Source: Alteromonas naphthalenivorans (GTDB lineage: Bacteria > Pseudomonadota > Gammaproteobacteria > Enterobacterales > Alteromonadaceae). From it: a stretch of 64,000 nt of DNA. The stretch spans positions 3,224,001 to 3,288,000 of the forward strand of contig NC_015554.1 in the NCBI RefSeq assembly GCF_000213655.1, in the 5' to 3' direction. Positions 25,726 through 36,461 of this stretch are shown piece by piece (the stretch's first letter is position 1; every line of letters starts with the position of its first letter). The position numbers and the translations under genes were made by a program. The notes under the pieces were generated by a model that did no database searches, was not told where the DNA came from, and saw nothing but the letters and a program-made list of their open reading frames with translations.

Positions 25726-27240
25726 TCCGTTTTTGATACCGTTGAAAGCCGTGAGGTTAATAAAGTAGCCGCGTTAGATATTGGCTCGAATAGCTTTCAC
25801 CTTGTGGTAGCGCGTATTGTTGCTGGGTCTGTCCAAATTCTGCATCGCGTTAAACAAAAAGTAAGGTTAGCTGAGGGGTTGGACGACGACAATATTTTGT
25901 CTGATGAAGCCATGGAACGTGGTTTAAAGATGCTACGTATTGTGGCTGAAAGTCTACGCGGTTTCGAACCCGACTCGGTTCGTATTGTGGCCACACACAC
26001 TCTGCGCAAAGCCAAAAACGCCCACCACTTCATTAATGCCGCGAAAGATATTCTGCCCTACCCTGTAGAAGTAATTTCAGGCGTGGAGGAAGCCCGCCTG
26101 ATTTACTCTGGCGTAGCACATACTAACCATGCTGATGGACAGCAGTTAGTGGTGGATATCGGTGGGGGCTCAACAGAATTTGTGATTGGCGAGGGCTTCA
26201 ACCCGCTTATTTGCCGTAGTTTGCAAATGGGCTGTGTTAGCTACACTAAGCGATTCTTCCCAGACGGGTCATTAAAAAACAAATCTTTTGAGCTGGCCAT
26301 TACTGCGGCTGAACAAGAGCTGGAATTTATTCAAGATAAGTACCGCAAGCTGGGTTGGGTACAATGTGTTGGTACGTCGGGCACAATTCGCTCGTTGTTC
26401 ACTTTATGCCAACAAGATAGACCCAACGACCACGATATACCCGTTACGCTCAAGAGTCTGCGTAACTTAATGAAGCAGTTTATTAGTGCAGGTCATATCG
26501 ACAAACTTAACTACCCTGATTTAACCGAAGACAGACGCGTGGTTATTGCCGGCGGTTTGGCTATATTAGTGGCAGTATTTAAAGCGCTAGAAATAGACAC
26601 TTTGGTTTATTCCCCTGCCGCATTACGCGAAGGCGTGATTTACCAGATGGAAGATGAGCTGCATCATGCCGATATACGCGGCAGAACAGCTAGCAGCTTA
26701 GCTACCCGCTACGATGTTGATACCGCGCAAGCTACGCTTGTGCTTAACACGTCACTTAACCTCTTTAGCCATGCTGAAAAAGCCTGGAAGCTTAAACACC
26801 ACGACTTTAAAAGCATGTTGGGTTGGGCGGCGTTGTTGCATGAAGTGGGCATTCAAATTAACTCGCGCGGTGTGCAGCGCCACAGTGCCTATATTCTCGC
26901 TAACGTAGATATGCCTGGGTTTACGCAAGAACAACAAGAATTATTGGCCACCCTAGTACGTTTTCATAGAAAGAAAGTGCGGGCTAACGATTTTCCCAAC
27001 TTTAACTTGTACGATTTAGCGGCCGTTAAAAAGCTTATCGCTTTATTACGTATTGGCGCGTTGCTCAATATCAAACGCCAAGAAGGCTTCTTGCCGGATA
27101 TAGAGATTGATGCAGATAAGAACGGCTTAAGCCTTACTTTTCCTAAAGATTGGTTGGAAGAAAAACCAATTTTGGCAGCAGACTTGGTTCGAGAAAGTGC
27201 GTATTGGAAGGCGCTAGACTTAACCCTTTCTATTAAATAA
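25696..27240 (+). CDS. ppx: Exopolyphosphatase Ppx/GppA
   Basis: Releases phosphate from polyphosphate ends, 514 residues. ASKHA-fold ATPase-like core: ALDIGSNSFHLVVARI (phosphate loop), VVDIGGGSTEFVIG, and GTSGTIRSL, then an HD-like C-terminal domain (LGWAALLHEVGIQINSRGVQ). The first 30 bases of the gene are a perfect tandem duplication, giving MTQHEMTQHES and two in-frame ATGs at 25696 and 25711; either may be used. Directly downstream of ppk1, so synthesis and degradation are co-transcribed. Confidence 0.95.
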   Translation: MTQHEMTQHESVFDTVESREVNKVAALDIGSNSFHLVVARIVAGSVQILHRVKQKVRLAEGLDDDNILSDEAMERGLKMLRIVAESLRGFEPDSVRIVATHTLRKAKNAHHFINAAKDILPYPVEVISGVEEARLIYSGVAHTNHADGQQLVVDIGGGSTEFVIGEGFNPLICRSLQMGCVSYTKRFFPDGSLKNKSFELAITAAEQELEFIQDKYRKLGWVQCVGTSGTIRSLFTLCQQDRPNDHDIPVTLKSLRNLMKQFISAGHIDKLNYPDLTEDRRVVIAGGLAILVAVFKALEIDTLVYSPAALREGVIYQMEDELHHADIRGRTASSLATRYDVDTAQATLVLNTSLNLFSHAEKAWKLKHHDFKSMLGWAALLHEVGIQINSRGVQRHSAYILANVDMPGFTQEQQELLATLVRFHRKKVRANDFPNFNLYDLAAVKKLIALLRIGALLNIKRQEGFLPDIEIDADKNGLSLTFPKDWLEEKPILAADLVRESAYWKALDLTLSIK

Positions 27241-27259
27241 GCCGGTTAGTGAGCAACAG

Positions 27260-27285
27260 AAAAGGGAGCATTAATGCTCCCTTTT
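27260..27285 (+). terminator. Terminator after ppx
   Basis: AAAAGGGAGCAT and ATGCTCCCTTTT arms around a short TA-centred loop, ending in T5. Stops the ppk-ppx transcript. Confidence 0.85.
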
Positions 27286-27330
27286 TACGTTTTTATGTCA
27301 ACGTATTTTAGGACGGGACATAATTAATAA

Positions 27331-27359
27331 AAAAGGGGCGCTTACAAGCGCCCCCTTTT
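27331..27359 (-). terminator. Terminator after fba
   Basis: AAAAGGGGCGCTT and AAGCGCCCC arms around ACA. On the minus strand the hairpin runs into TTTTTTATT, so it ends the tkt-epd-pgk-fba transcript. It is 12 bases after the fba stop. Confidence 0.88.
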
Positions 27360-27371
27360 AAACAATAAAAC

Positions 27372-28271
27372 TTATGCTTTTGAAGCTTGGTAAATGCCTT
27401 CAATCGCTCCATCTAATGTAGCTGCAAACTCGTCATCAGACTGTTTGTCAGAAACACCTTCAGTTAGCGCTCTTGAGAAACTTGCGATAATACCTTGGTT
27501 TTCTGAAAGCTTCGCATTAGCTTCTTCACGGTTGTAACCGCCAGATAATGCTACCACTTTAAGTACACGAGGATGATCAACAAGCTCTTTATAGAAGTTA
27601 GCTTCATTAGGCAGTGTAAGCTTTAACATCACTTCTTGGCCTTCGTTCAACAAATTAAGCTGAGTTAGAATTTCAAGTTTAAGCAGTGCTTCTGCTTCCG
27701 CTTTTTGAGGGCTATGAATATCTACTTCTGGTTCAATGATAGGCACTAAACCTGCTGCGATAATTTGCTTACCCACTTCAAACTGCTGCTCTACCACATC
27801 TTTGATACCTTGATGATTTGCCAGTTTAACCACTGAACGCATCTTGGTACCAAAAACATCTTGAGCAACGGCTTTCGCCAGTAACGCATCTAGACCAACA
27901 ATCGGCTTCATTACCTGTACACCGTTGCTCTCTTCAACAAGCCCTTTATCCACTTTCAAGAAAGGAATAACGCGCTTCTTCTGCCACAAGTAATGCGCAG
28001 TAGACATACCTTCAATTTCACGGTCTAGGGTATTTTCAAATAAAATAGCGCCTAAAACCCGCTCGCCACTGAAAGGGGTGCTGGTGATAATACGTGTACG
28101 CATTTGGTGAACAAGGTTAAACATTTCTTCGTCAGAACTGTATTCTGACTCTTCAATGCCGTATAAACGTAGCGCTTTTGGTGTACTACCGCCGCTTTGA
28201 TCTAAAGCTGCAATAAAACCAACCTGCGTTTTAAGTTTATCTAGCATGGCCTGCTGTGCTTGTGATGCCAT
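27372..28271 (-). CDS. fba: Fructose-bisphosphate aldolase, class I
   Basis: Cleaves fructose-1,6-bisphosphate to triose phosphates by a Schiff-base mechanism. The 299-residue sequence fits the short bacterial class I aldolases: [18 protein letters not shown] near the N-terminus, [39 protein letters not shown], and VMLKLTLP with the candidate Schiff-base lysine. No zinc-site histidine pattern of class II FbaA is present. Last of the tkt-epd-pgk-fba set; E. coli has class II at this spot. Confidence 0.93.
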   Translation of the reverse strand: MASQAQQAMLDKLKTQVGFIAALDQSGGSTPKALRLYGIEESEYSSDEEMFNLVHQMRTRIITSTPFSGERVLGAILFENTLDREIEGMSTAHYLWQKKRVIPFLKVDKGLVEESNGVQVMKPIVGLDALLAKAVAQDVFGTKMRSVVKLANHQGIKDVVEQQFEVGKQIIAAGLVPIIEPEVDIHSPQKAEAEALLKLEILTQLNLLNEGQEVMLKLTLPNEANFYKELVDHPRVLKVVALSGGYNREEANAKLSENQGIIASFSRALTEGVSDKQSDDEFAATLDGAIEGIYQASKA

Positions 28272-28393
28272 TGCAACACTCCTTTTTTATAATACTGCTC
28301 TAAGAACAGGTGTAGGGTTTATCGTTATATGCCGACGTACTTCAATGTATCGCCGGCGAAAATCGGAATCGATTTTTTAGTAGTCTGCTAATT

Positions 28394-29569
28394 TTATTTG
28401 TTTTTTTCTTCTAGCATGGCTACTGCAGGTAATGTTTTGCCTTCTAAAAACTCTAGAAACGCACCACCACCTGTAGAGATATAAGATATCTTATCAGCGA
28501 TTTCATATTTATCTACTGCTGCCAGTGTATCACCACCACCTGCAATTGAGAACGCATCGCTATCAGCAATAGCCTCAGCTAACGCCTTTGTACCTGCACT
28601 GAACTGTTCAAATTCAAATACACCTACAGGACCATTCCACACAATCGTACCCGCATTTTTGATAATGCTCTCAAGGGCTTTTGATGAATCGGGGCCGATA
28701 TCAAAAATCATGTCGTCGTCAGCTACATCACTAACGGCTTTAAGCGTTGCTTCTGTATTTTCATCGAAAGCTTTGCCCACTACCACATCGGTAGGCACTG
28801 GAATGTTTCCACCATTCGCAACGGCATCGCTCATTAGTTGCTTCGCCTGCTCGGTTAAATCCATTTCAACCAACGATTTACCTACGTTATGGCCTTGTGC
28901 GGCAATAAACGTATTGGCAATACCGCCGCCAACAATAAGTTGGTCAACTTTTTCGGCTAAGGTTTTAAGTACGGTAAGCTTAGTAGATACCTTAGACCCG
29001 CCTACAATGGCTACCATTGGACGTTTAGGGTTATCTAGGGCTTTGCCTAGTGCGTCCAATTCAGCAGCAAGAAGTGGGCCTGCACACGCTTTAGTAGCAA
29101 ATTTTGCCACACCATGTGTAGACGCTTGTGCGCGGTGAGCGGTACCAAATGCGTCCATCACGAAAATATCGCATAGGGCTGCATATTGCTTTGATAGGGT
29201 TTCGTCGTCGCTTTTCTCGCCTTCGTTAAAGCGTACGTTTTCTAGAATAACCAAAGAACCTGGTGCAACATCAACACCGTTCAAATAATCTTTTTCTAAG
29301 GTTACCGGTACGTCTAACGCGTCGTTCAAATAATTCACAACAGGCTGAAGAGAGAATTCTTCCGCTGGTTCACCTTCTGTAGGGCGGCCTAAATGCGACA
29401 TTATCATTACCGCAGCACCAGCATCTAGCGCCGCTTTAATAGTAGGAATGGAAGCTTTAATACGCGCATCAGAGGTAACTACGCCACCTTTTACAGGCAC
29501 GTTTAAATCTTGTCTAATTAATACGCGCTGACCGTTTAAGGCCAAATCACTCATACTTGGAATTGCCAT
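28394..29569 (-). CDS. pgk: Phosphoglycerate kinase
   Basis: Transfers phosphate between 1,3-bisphosphoglycerate and ADP, 391 residues, standard bacterial length. Motifs: [38 protein letters not shown], the hinge [34 protein letters not shown] and the nucleotide-binding GGGDTLAAV. Cytosolic glycolysis and gluconeogenesis. Sits 77 bases after epd and 122 bases before fba in one transcriptional direction. Confidence 0.98.
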   Translation of the reverse strand: MAIPSMSDLALNGQRVLIRQDLNVPVKGGVVTSDARIKASIPTIKAALDAGAAVMIMSHLGRPTEGEPAEEFSLQPVVNYLNDALDVPVTLEKDYLNGVDVAPGSLVILENVRFNEGEKSDDETLSKQYAALCDIFVMDAFGTAHRAQASTHGVAKFATKACAGPLLAAELDALGKALDNPKRPMVAIVGGSKVSTKLTVLKTLAEKVDQLIVGGGIANTFIAAQGHNVGKSLVEMDLTEQAKQLMSDAVANGGNIPVPTDVVVGKAFDENTEATLKAVSDVADDDMIFDIGPDSSKALESIIKNAGTIVWNGPVGVFEFEQFSAGTKALAEAIADSDAFSIAGGGDTLAAVDKYEIADKISYISTGGGAFLEFLEGKTLPAVAMLEEKNK

Positions 29570-29646
29570 TGTCTTTCCCTTGTTAATCGAATAACTGTGA
29601 AAGCTGCCAAGGCTGGCGCTACCAACCTTGGCAGCAAAATTCTTAA

Positions 29647-30657
29647 TTAGCTTACGTCATACATTGCTTGCGCAGTGTCGAGCATTCTGTTTGCAAAACC
29701 CCATTCGTTGTCACACCACACCAGTGTTTTTACCAGCTGCTTATGACTTACGCGGGTTTGCGTACCATCCACAATACAAGAGTGAGGATCGTGATTGAAA
29801 TCAACAGAAACTAACGGCTCTTCAGTGTAATCTAAAATACCCTGTAATCGCCCTGCTTTCACTCGCTTCAGTGCTTGATTGACATCCGCAATAGTCACTT
29901 GCGTACCTAAGGTTACACTTAAATCCATTGCAGTTACATTAATGGTTGGCACCCTTACCGCAATAGCTTCAAATTTACCTGCAAATTTAGGCAAAATACG
30001 CTCAATTCCCGCCGCTAACCGTGTGTCTACTGGAATAATAGACTGACTGGCTGCGCGAGTACGGCGTAAATCTGGGTGGTAAGCATCAATTACTTGCTGG
30101 TCGTGCATAGAAGCGTGAATAGTGGTAATCGTGCCGCTTTCAACCCCAAAGGCCGCGTCAAGCGCTTGAATAACCGGCACGATACAGTTAGTAGTGCACG
30201 ACCCGTTAGACACCAACTTATGCTCCGCTTTCAGCGTGTCATCGTTAGTACCAAAAATGATAGTGTTGTCTAAATCTGGCGAGCCTGGCGAGGAAAAAAG
30301 TACCTTTTCTGCGCCTGCATTAATATGTGCCTGCCCCGATACTCTGTCATCAAACTTACCTGTGCATTCCAGCACAATATCTACCCCTATTTCACGCCAA
30401 GGCAGTAAATTGATATCTGGCTGTGCCAACAAGCGAATAGCATCGCCTGCCACGTTCAGTGTGTTGTTTTCTAGTGTCACATCAAAACCGAACCGCCCGT
30501 GGGCGGTATCGTATTTTAATAAGTGAGCTATACCTTCTGGCTCGGCGACATCATTAATCGCAACCACATTAAAGTGGCTATTGCGCCCGCTTTCATAAAG
30601 CGCACGCAATACATTGCGACCAATACGACCAAACCCGTTTATGGCAATGTTTACCAT
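29647..30657 (-). CDS. epd: Erythrose-4-phosphate dehydrogenase
   Basis: GAPDH-family enzyme that oxidises erythrose-4-phosphate to 4-phosphoerythronate for pyridoxal phosphate synthesis. 336 residues, NAD fold [20 protein letters not shown], catalytic SNGSCTTNC, then the Epd-typical segments [20 protein letters not shown] and [20 protein letters not shown], which closely follow E. coli Epd. A role as the glycolytic GAPDH cannot be fully excluded, but the residues favour Epd. Lies 17 bases after tkt and upstream of pgk, the classical epd-pgk-fba order. Confidence 0.93.
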   Translation of the reverse strand: MVNIAINGFGRIGRNVLRALYESGRNSHFNVVAINDVAEPEGIAHLLKYDTAHGRFGFDVTLENNTLNVAGDAIRLLAQPDINLLPWREIGVDIVLECTGKFDDRVSGQAHINAGAEKVLFSSPGSPDLDNTIIFGTNDDTLKAEHKLVSNGSCTTNCIVPVIQALDAAFGVESGTITTIHASMHDQQVIDAYHPDLRRTRAASQSIIPVDTRLAAGIERILPKFAGKFEAIAVRVPTINVTAMDLSVTLGTQVTIADVNQALKRVKAGRLQGILDYTEEPLVSVDFNHDPHSCIVDGTQTRVSHKQLVKTLVWCDNEWGFANRMLDTAQAMYDVS

Positions 30658-30674
30658 AGACTGCGGTGACCTCG

Positions 30675-32669
30675 TTAGCTAAGAGACAATGCTGCCTCTA
30701 CCACTGCTTCAGTAGTAATATTGAAATGTTTGAACAAGTCACCCGCTGGTGCTGATTCACCGAACGTATCCATCCCAATGATGGCGCCGTTGAAACCTAC
30801 GTACTTGTACCAGCTTTCTTTCGATAACGCTTCAACTGCAACACGCTTAGTTACGCTAGAAGGCAATACGCTTTCACGGTAATCCGCGGATTGACGATCG
30901 AACACGTCGGTAGAAGGCATAGAAACTACGCGAACCGCTTTACCATCTGCACTTAGTTTATCTGCTGCTTCAACAGCAAGTTGAACTTCAGACCCTGTAG
31001 CAATAAAGATGTATTCAGGCGTGCCTGCACAATCTTTAAGCACATAACCACCTTTGGCAACGTCAGCAACTTGCTGTTCATTACGTTCTTGCTGTGGCAA
31101 ACCTTGGCGAGTGAAGATCAACGTTGAAGGACCATCGTTGCGCTCAATCGCGAACTTCCATGCAATAGCAGATTCAACCTGGTCACATGGGCGCCAGTTG
31201 TCTAGATTTGGTGTAGCACGCAGTGCCACTACTTGTTCTACCGGCTGGTGCGTTGGGCCATCTTCACCCAAACCAATTGAATCGTGGGTGTATACGAAAA
31301 TAGCAGGTTGCTTCATAAGCGCCGCCATACGTACCGCGTTACGTGCGTATTCCATAAACATTAGGAATGTAGCACCGTACGCTTTAAAACCACCATGAAG
31401 GGTAATACCGTTCATCATGGCCGACATACCGAACTCACGTACACCGTAATAAATGTAGTTACCCGATGCATCAGTGGCTTCAACGCCTTTACTGCCATCC
31501 CAAATGGTTAGGTTTGAACCGGCTAAGTCGGCAGAGCCGCCTAGAAGTTCTGGTAACAAAGGACCAAATGCATTTAATGCATTTTGTGATGCTTTACGTG
31601 ATGCAATGTTCTGTGGGTTAGCTTGCAAATCAGCAATGATTTTATCCGCTTTATCACTGAAATCTGCTGGCAACTCACCGTTCACACGGCGTTTAAATTC
31701 TGCGGCAAGCTCAGGGTAAGCACTTTCATATGCTGCGAAGGCGTCGTTCCACGCACTTTCAGCTTCGCCACCTTTGCCTTTTGCATCCCATCCTGCGTAG
31801 ATATCATCAGGAATTTCGAACGCGCCATGCTTCCATCCTAGCTTTTCGCGGGTAGATATAATTTCGTCATCACCTAATGGTGCACCGTGACAAGACTCAG
31901 TGCCTTCTTTGTTTGGTGAACCGAAACCAATTACGGTTTTACAGCAAATTAGCGTAGGCTGAGCGCTGTTCGATTTAGCTTGTTCAATAGCGGCTTTAAT
32001 TTGTTCAGCGTCATGACCGTCAACACCTTCAATCACTTCCCAGCCGTAGCTTTTAAAGCGTGCTGGTGTGTCGTCGGTAAACCAACCTTCTACTTCACCA
32101 TCAATTGAAATGCCGTTGTCATCCCAGAAACCAATAAGTTTGCCCAGGCCTAATGTGCCCGCTAGTGAACAGGTTTCATGAGAAATACCTTCCATCAGGC
32201 AGCCATCGCCCATGAAAGTGTAGGTGTAGTGATCGACAATATCATGACCATCACGGTTAAACTGCGCCGCTAATACTTTTTCAGCTAGCGCCATACCTAC
32301 TGCGTTACTAACGCCTTGACCAAGTGGGCCAGTGGTAGTTTCAACACCCGGTGCATACCCATATTCAGGGTGACCCGGTGTTTTAGAATGAAGCTGACGG
32401 AAGTTCTTAAGCTCTTCAATAGGCAGTTCATAGCCTGAAAGATGAAGCAAAGAGTACAACAGCATAGAGCCGTGACCGTTTGAAAGCACAAAGCGGTCTC
32501 TGTTTGCCCAAGACGGGTTTGCCGGGTTGTGTGATAGAAAATCACCCCATAGTACCTCGGCAATATCGGCCATCCCCATAGGGGCGCCTGGGTGACCAGA
32601 TTTGGCCTGTTGAACAGCATCCATGCTTAAAGCACGGATGGCATTGGCAAGTTCACGACGAGAGGGCAT
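30675..32669 (-). CDS. tkt: Transketolase
   Basis: Thiamine diphosphate enzyme of the pentose phosphate pathway, 664 residues. N-terminal ThDP domain with [36 protein letters not shown], the ThDP motif [13 protein letters not shown]; pyrimidine domain with [17 protein letters not shown] and [20 protein letters not shown]-terminal domain from about 540. It supplies erythrose-4-phosphate, the substrate of Epd encoded next. First gene of the cluster, divergent from metK across 388 bases. Confidence 0.98.
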   Translation of the reverse strand: MPSRRELANAIRALSMDAVQQAKSGHPGAPMGMADIAEVLWGDFLSHNPANPSWANRDRFVLSNGHGSMLLYSLLHLSGYELPIEELKNFRQLHSKTPGHPEYGYAPGVETTTGPLGQGVSNAVGMALAEKVLAAQFNRDGHDIVDHYTYTFMGDGCLMEGISHETCSLAGTLGLGKLIGFWDDNGISIDGEVEGWFTDDTPARFKSYGWEVIEGVDGHDAEQIKAAIEQAKSNSAQPTLICCKTVIGFGSPNKEGTESCHGAPLGDDEIISTREKLGWKHGAFEIPDDIYAGWDAKGKGGEAESAWNDAFAAYESAYPELAAEFKRRVNGELPADFSDKADKIIADLQANPQNIASRKASQNALNAFGPLLPELLGGSADLAGSNLTIWDGSKGVEATDASGNYIYYGVREFGMSAMMNGITLHGGFKAYGATFLMFMEYARNAVRMAALMKQPAIFVYTHDSIGLGEDGPTHQPVEQVVALRATPNLDNWRPCDQVESAIAWKFAIERNDGPSTLIFTRQGLPQQERNEQQVADVAKGGYVLKDCAGTPEYIFIATGSEVQLAVEAADKLSADGKAVRVVSMPSTDVFDRQSADYRESVLPSSVTKRVAVEALSKESWYKYVGFNGAIIGMDTFGESAPAGDLFKHFNITTEAVVEAALSLS

Positions 32670-33057
32670 GTTGTCTCCTGGTTTATTTTGTAGCTGAATT
32701 TCGCTAAGGGAACACTGTGGGCAAAATCCCTTTGTTCAACCTTAAAGCGCTGCTTTGCTGTATATCGTAATGTGGGCGTTATTCTTACCCATGCCACCAT
32801 TCAGTTCAATGGCTTTTCATTGCCATTACCGAAAGTTGGCTAAAATAATGAATATTCTCATCATTCCTTCACCAGCCAATGTCGCTTCATTAGGAAAGCG
32901 TGGCTAACTTTACTCAATTATCTATAAAAGTGATCCACGACTGTCAACAAATCGTAACGAAAGGACTTTTAGACGTCTAGAAGTAAAGACTGGTATTTAT
33001 ACCTTGTTTTAGTACAATACTCACCTATTTTGAACAATAAACGCTTATGGAGCATGT
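32670..33057. other. Divergent tkt/metK promoter region
   Basis: No gene is supported. For metK, a -10 candidate TACAAT lies at 33013-33018, with a weak -35 region overlapped by four tandem MetJ-like boxes (32963-32994). GGAG at 33049-33052 is the metK ribosome site. The tkt side shows no motif I can name. Confidence 0.6.
32963..32994 (+). promoter_or_regulatory. MetJ operator (four tandem met boxes) upstream of metK
   Basis: Four contiguous 8-mers: GGACTTTT (5 of 8 matches), AGACGTCT (8 of 8, the exact MetJ consensus), AGAAGTAA (5 of 8) and AGACTGGT (5 of 8). MetJ binds arrays of at least two such boxes with S-adenosylmethionine as corepressor. The array ends 18 bases before the likely -10, so it would block RNA polymerase. 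Confidence 0.8.
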
Positions 33058-34203
33058 ATGGCCACGCATTTATTCACCTCCGAGTCTGTGTCTGAAGGAC
33101 ACCCGGACAAAATCGCCGATCAAATTTCAGATGCGGTTCTAGATGCTATTCTAGAACAAGATCCTCGTGCCCGCGTGGCTTGCGAAACTTACGTTAAAAC
33201 CGGAATGGTATTAGTTGGTGGTGAAGTCACTACCTCTGCGTGGGTTGATATTGAAGAAATCACACGTAAAACGGTAAGAGACATAGGCTATGTACACTCT
33301 GATATGGGTTTCGATGCTGATTCTTGTGCAGTATTAAACGCCATTGGCAAACAGTCGCCAGATATCAACCAAGGTGTTGATCGCGAGAGCTTAGAAGAAC
33401 AAGGTGCAGGCGACCAAGGTCTTATGTTCGGTTACGCCAGTGACGAAACTGACGTATTAATGCCAGCGCCTATTACTTATTCTCACCGCTTAGTACAAAA
33501 ACAAGCTAAAGTGAGAAAATCTGGCAAGCTAGACTTTTTGCGCCCAGATGCGAAAAGCCAAATTACCTTTAAGTACGAAAACCACAAGCCTGTAGGCATC
33601 GATGCCGTAGTACTTTCTACTCAGCATTGTGACTCAGTTTCTACTGCGCAAGTACGCGAAGCAGTAATGGAAGAAATTATCAAGCCTGTGCTACCTAGCG
33701 AATGGCTTGATAGCAATACCCAATTCCACATCAACCCTACTGGTCGCTTTGTTATTGGCGGACCTGTTGGTGATTGTGGTCTAACTGGACGTAAAATCAT
33801 TGTAGATACCTACGGTGGTATGGCCCGTCACGGTGGTGGCGCTTTCTCAGGTAAAGATCCTTCAAAAGTAGACAGAAGCGCGGCATACGCAGGCCGTTAT
33901 GTTGCTAAAAACATTGTTGCTGCTGGGCTCGCTAAGCGCTGTGAAATTCAAGTGTCTTACGCCATTGGAGTTGCCGAGCCAACATCTATCAGTATAGATA
34001 CCTTCGGTACTGGTGTGGTTGACGAGAAAACGCTAGTAGCCTTGGTTCGTGAACATTTCGATTTACGCCCTTATGGCTTAATCAAAATGCTTGATTTAGA
34101 ACGTGCTATTTACCTACCTACTGCTGCTTATGGTCACTTCGGTCGCGAAGCCTTCCCGTGGGAAGCCACTGATAAAGCTGAAGCACTACGTTCATCAGTA
34201 TAG
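33058..34203 (+). CDS. metK: S-adenosylmethionine synthetase
   Basis: Makes S-adenosylmethionine from methionine and ATP; 381 residues, as in E. coli. Signature motifs: [20 protein letters not shown], the P-loop-like [32 protein letters not shown]. Two ATGs lie close together (33054, 33058); GGAG five bases before 33058 and the frame fix the start. Repressed by MetJ according to the operator upstream, giving feedback by its product. Confidence 0.98.
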   Translation: MATHLFTSESVSEGHPDKIADQISDAVLDAILEQDPRARVACETYVKTGMVLVGGEVTTSAWVDIEEITRKTVRDIGYVHSDMGFDADSCAVLNAIGKQSPDINQGVDRESLEEQGAGDQGLMFGYASDETDVLMPAPITYSHRLVQKQAKVRKSGKLDFLRPDAKSQITFKYENHKPVGIDAVVLSTQHCDSVSTAQVREAVMEEIIKPVLPSEWLDSNTQFHINPTGRFVIGGPVGDCGLTGRKIIVDTYGGMARHGGGAFSGKDPSKVDRSAAYAGRYVAKNIVAAGLAKRCEIQVSYAIGVAEPTSISIDTFGTGVVDEKTLVALVREHFDLRPYGLIKMLDLERAIYLPTAAYGHFGREAFPWEATDKAEALRSSV

Positions 34204-34251
34204 TTTGCTCAGCGGTATAGTTTGCGCTAGGCTGTTGAAAGCTTAAAACAG

Positions 34252-34286
34252 AAAAAGGGTCGCTTCATAATGAAGCGACCCTTTTT
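34252..34286 (+). terminator. Terminator after metK
   Basis: Sixteen-base arms beginning AAAAAGGGTCGC close a TAA loop and end in T5. Symmetrical A and T tracts make it able to serve the convergent CYTH gene too. Confidence 0.88.
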
Positions 34287-34343
34287 AATTTCAGGCTATT
34301 ATCTTGCTATAGCTTGGCGATAGCGTGGTTATATTTTGGCTAT

Positions 34344-34871
34344 CTATATGGAACCTGCATTAATGGAGACACTTTTCGTACTCCCACTCGCTATGACCAT
34401 ATCAGGCAAGCCAAATCGCGCTAACGCAACATTTTGAAATTCTTTCTTATGGGTCACTTCCGTTTCCGCAAAATCTGGCGGCAAAAATTGTCGACTACTC
34501 ATTTCGCTGTCAAATTCAACTTCCACCATTTTTAAAGGTGCTAAGTTACCGGTAAAAATATCTATCACCAGTTGAGCTCCAAAAAAGTCGATACGATATC
34601 GCTGTTTTTCCACCCGCATATTTTGGGTTAAAGGCCATAAATCAGCGAATTGCTCAGAATCCAACGTAATTCGCGTGTCTCTGCGTTTAAGGCCGATACC
34701 TTGTTTAACGGCCATGGTGTAATTACCACCTTCATCCCTAATTCTAATATGCTTATCCGGCTCGGTAGCTAAGTAACCTTGTCTTATTGCAACAGGCTTT
34801 CGTGTATCTAACAAACCTTCTGGCACATAACTTACTAAAAACTTTCGTTCAAATTCCCATTCCGTTTGCAT
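34344..34871 (-). CDS. CYTH domain protein (triphosphate tunnel metalloenzyme)
   Basis: A single CYTH domain of 175 residues. The signature EFERKF (ExExK) is at the N-terminus, followed by paired basic and acidic strands typical of the tunnel: KHIRIRDEGGNYTMAVKQG, RRDTRITL, EKQRYRIDFFGAQLVIDIF and KMVEVEFDSE. Family members hydrolyse inorganic triphosphate or, less often, act as adenylate cyclases; the short single-domain form suggests a triphosphatase. The frame starts with GTG at 34874, but the ATG at 34871 has GGAGG six bases upstream. The 318 bases up to 35189 contain no recognisable gene. Confidence 0.88.
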   Translation of the reverse strand: MQTEWEFERKFLVSYVPEGLLDTRKPVAIRQGYLATEPDKHIRIRDEGGNYTMAVKQGIGLKRRDTRITLDSEQFADLWPLTQNMRVEKQRYRIDFFGAQLVIDIFTGNLAPLKMVEVEFDSEMSSRQFLPPDFAETEVTHKKEFQNVALARFGLPDMVIASGSTKSVSINAGSI

Positions 34872-35189
34872 CACTCACCTCCGGCCAAGTTCCCTATTTG
34901 AAAGTACTGCTTTGCCTACTAAATTGAAGTAAGTCTTACTACTACCCTTTAAAAGTTAGTTCACAATAGAAATATGTAACAAGTTTATTTTTAACCTTTT
35001 AGATAAAAGGCTACACTTACTATTCAGCACTTATTTTTTGTTACCGTTTTGTGTCATATTTTTAAGTTAGAGATCGGCATATAGCGCGAACAAAACACCC
35101 TTGTGGTTATGAAGCTACCACCTACATTTATAATAATCGGTAGTCATAAGAACAAGTTTACGCTGTCTCACTCAACTAGGAATTTATCC

Positions 35190-35690
35190 ATGAAAACTTA
35201 CCCAACTTGCGTGGTTTGTTTAATATTGCTTGCCTCATTGAGTGCCGCTTACAGCGAGGCCGCTGATTGGGATGTTTCTGATTGGGATGCTTCTGATTGG
35301 AATGGCTACTACGGCCCTATCGTGTTCAAAAGTGAAAAAATAGCAAAGTGGAAGATTAAAAGCCGCTTTAATGAAACACGCCTTGAATCCATACCTGGCT
35401 ACGATAATCATTTTAATGCTAGCAAAAATAGCCAACTATCAATTCGCGCTCACCGTGCGTTAACGCTACTTTTCGAACAACAAATATATGCCTCGTTTAA
35501 TACGAGCCACTCACCTTTGCAGTACTATCCTGAATGGCGCTATATACCTGAAGACTTAGGCACTTTTACTCGACTGGGTTGGTTAGTTGGTGACGAGAGT
35601 GGTTTAAATATGGCGTTGGAATTTGAACATCGAGAAGTAGGAGATAAAGAAAATAATGCGCTTACGTTAGGTGTTCAATACTTTTTCTAA
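35190..35690 (+). CDS. Small secreted, possibly outer-membrane, protein
   Basis: Not a family I recognise. From the ATG at 35190 (AGGA ten bases upstream) it has 166 residues with a signal peptide (MKTYPTCVVCLILLASLSAA). Right after the cleavage region is a short repeat, DWDVSDWDASDWN, then strand-like segments ending in NALTLGVQYFF, an aromatic terminus that suggests outer-membrane insertion. The open frame extends up to 35103, but those residues lack a ribosome site and precede the signal peptide. It is convergent with the exonuclease gene at 35718. Confidence 0.65.
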   Translation: MKTYPTCVVCLILLASLSAAYSEAADWDVSDWDASDWNGYYGPIVFKSEKIAKWKIKSRFNETRLESIPGYDNHFNASKNSQLSIRAHRALTLLFEQQIYASFNTSHSPLQYYPEWRYIPEDLGTFTRLGWLVGDESGLNMALEFEHREVGDKENNALTLGVQYFF

Positions 35691-35717
35691 TACATGAACG
35701 CCCCCTTAAAGCGGGTT

Positions 35718-36248
35718 CTAATTTTTGTGTTTTGCCGCTTCTACCTGATTACGGGTTTCAACATACGTACTTTGAATAACTTTTGCATCGGTACTTGCTC
35801 GATGACGTCGAGCGTCGCTTTGCGATTCAATATTTGATTTAACGTCGTGCCAAAGCGCCATTTGAGGTTCGCTTAAAACATACTCTAATGCACGACATGA
35901 AAAAGACATTTGAACCGAGGCTGCTGCAAAAAGCTTAATGAGCCAAGGGTTATCTACCACCCATCCGTCAGTATACACAATGGTATTACTTAAAAAGGCA
36001 TTAAGCTCGTGACACACTTTGACCGGACAAACTCCGTAAGTGTTCAACATGGCTCTGGTGATGCCATGCAAAGACTCTGCTTCTTGATCCCAATGAACCC
36101 AACTATCAAAAGGACGAATAAGCTTGCACCATTTTGCACCATCATAGCGCACTATACCTATTTCAATAGGATAACTACGGGCACCAAACCCACTGGCTTC
36201 CAAATCAATAATGGAAGGGGGATAATTTCTCTGCAAGCTAACTCCCAT
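35718..36248 (-). CDS. DEDD-type 3'-5' exonuclease domain protein
   Basis: RNase T/DnaQ-like exonuclease of 176 residues. Catalytic motifs: Exo I as DLEASGFG (Asp-x-Glu) near residue 15, Exo II around YTDGWVVDNPWL, Exo III as HRASTDAKVIQSTY, where His and Asp complete the DEDDh set. The extent is little more than the catalytic fold. The substrate is unknown; it may act in DNA or RNA trimming. It stands alone and is read toward the gene at 35190. Confidence 0.85.
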   Translation of the reverse strand: MGVSLQRNYPPSIIDLEASGFGARSYPIEIGIVRYDGAKWCKLIRPFDSWVHWDQEAESLHGITRAMLNTYGVCPVKVCHELNAFLSNTIVYTDGWVVDNPWLIKLFAAASVQMSFSCRALEYVLSEPQMALWHDVKSNIESQSDARRHRASTDAKVIQSTYVETRNQVEAAKHKN

Positions 36249-36461
36249 CTACGCTGGCGTAAAACACGCCTTGCCTTCTTTAAACCTAATAAACGAACTC
36301 ATAAAGCGCAAACGGAATTGAAAATCATACTTCTGTTGTATAATTAAAAAACAAACCGACACTTCATCTACTTTGTTAATAGTAGAATCGTGCCAGTTTG
36401 TATCATTTTAACATCAACGCACGGGCTGAACATAAAGTGATAGCCCGCTTTTAGGTAGGGA

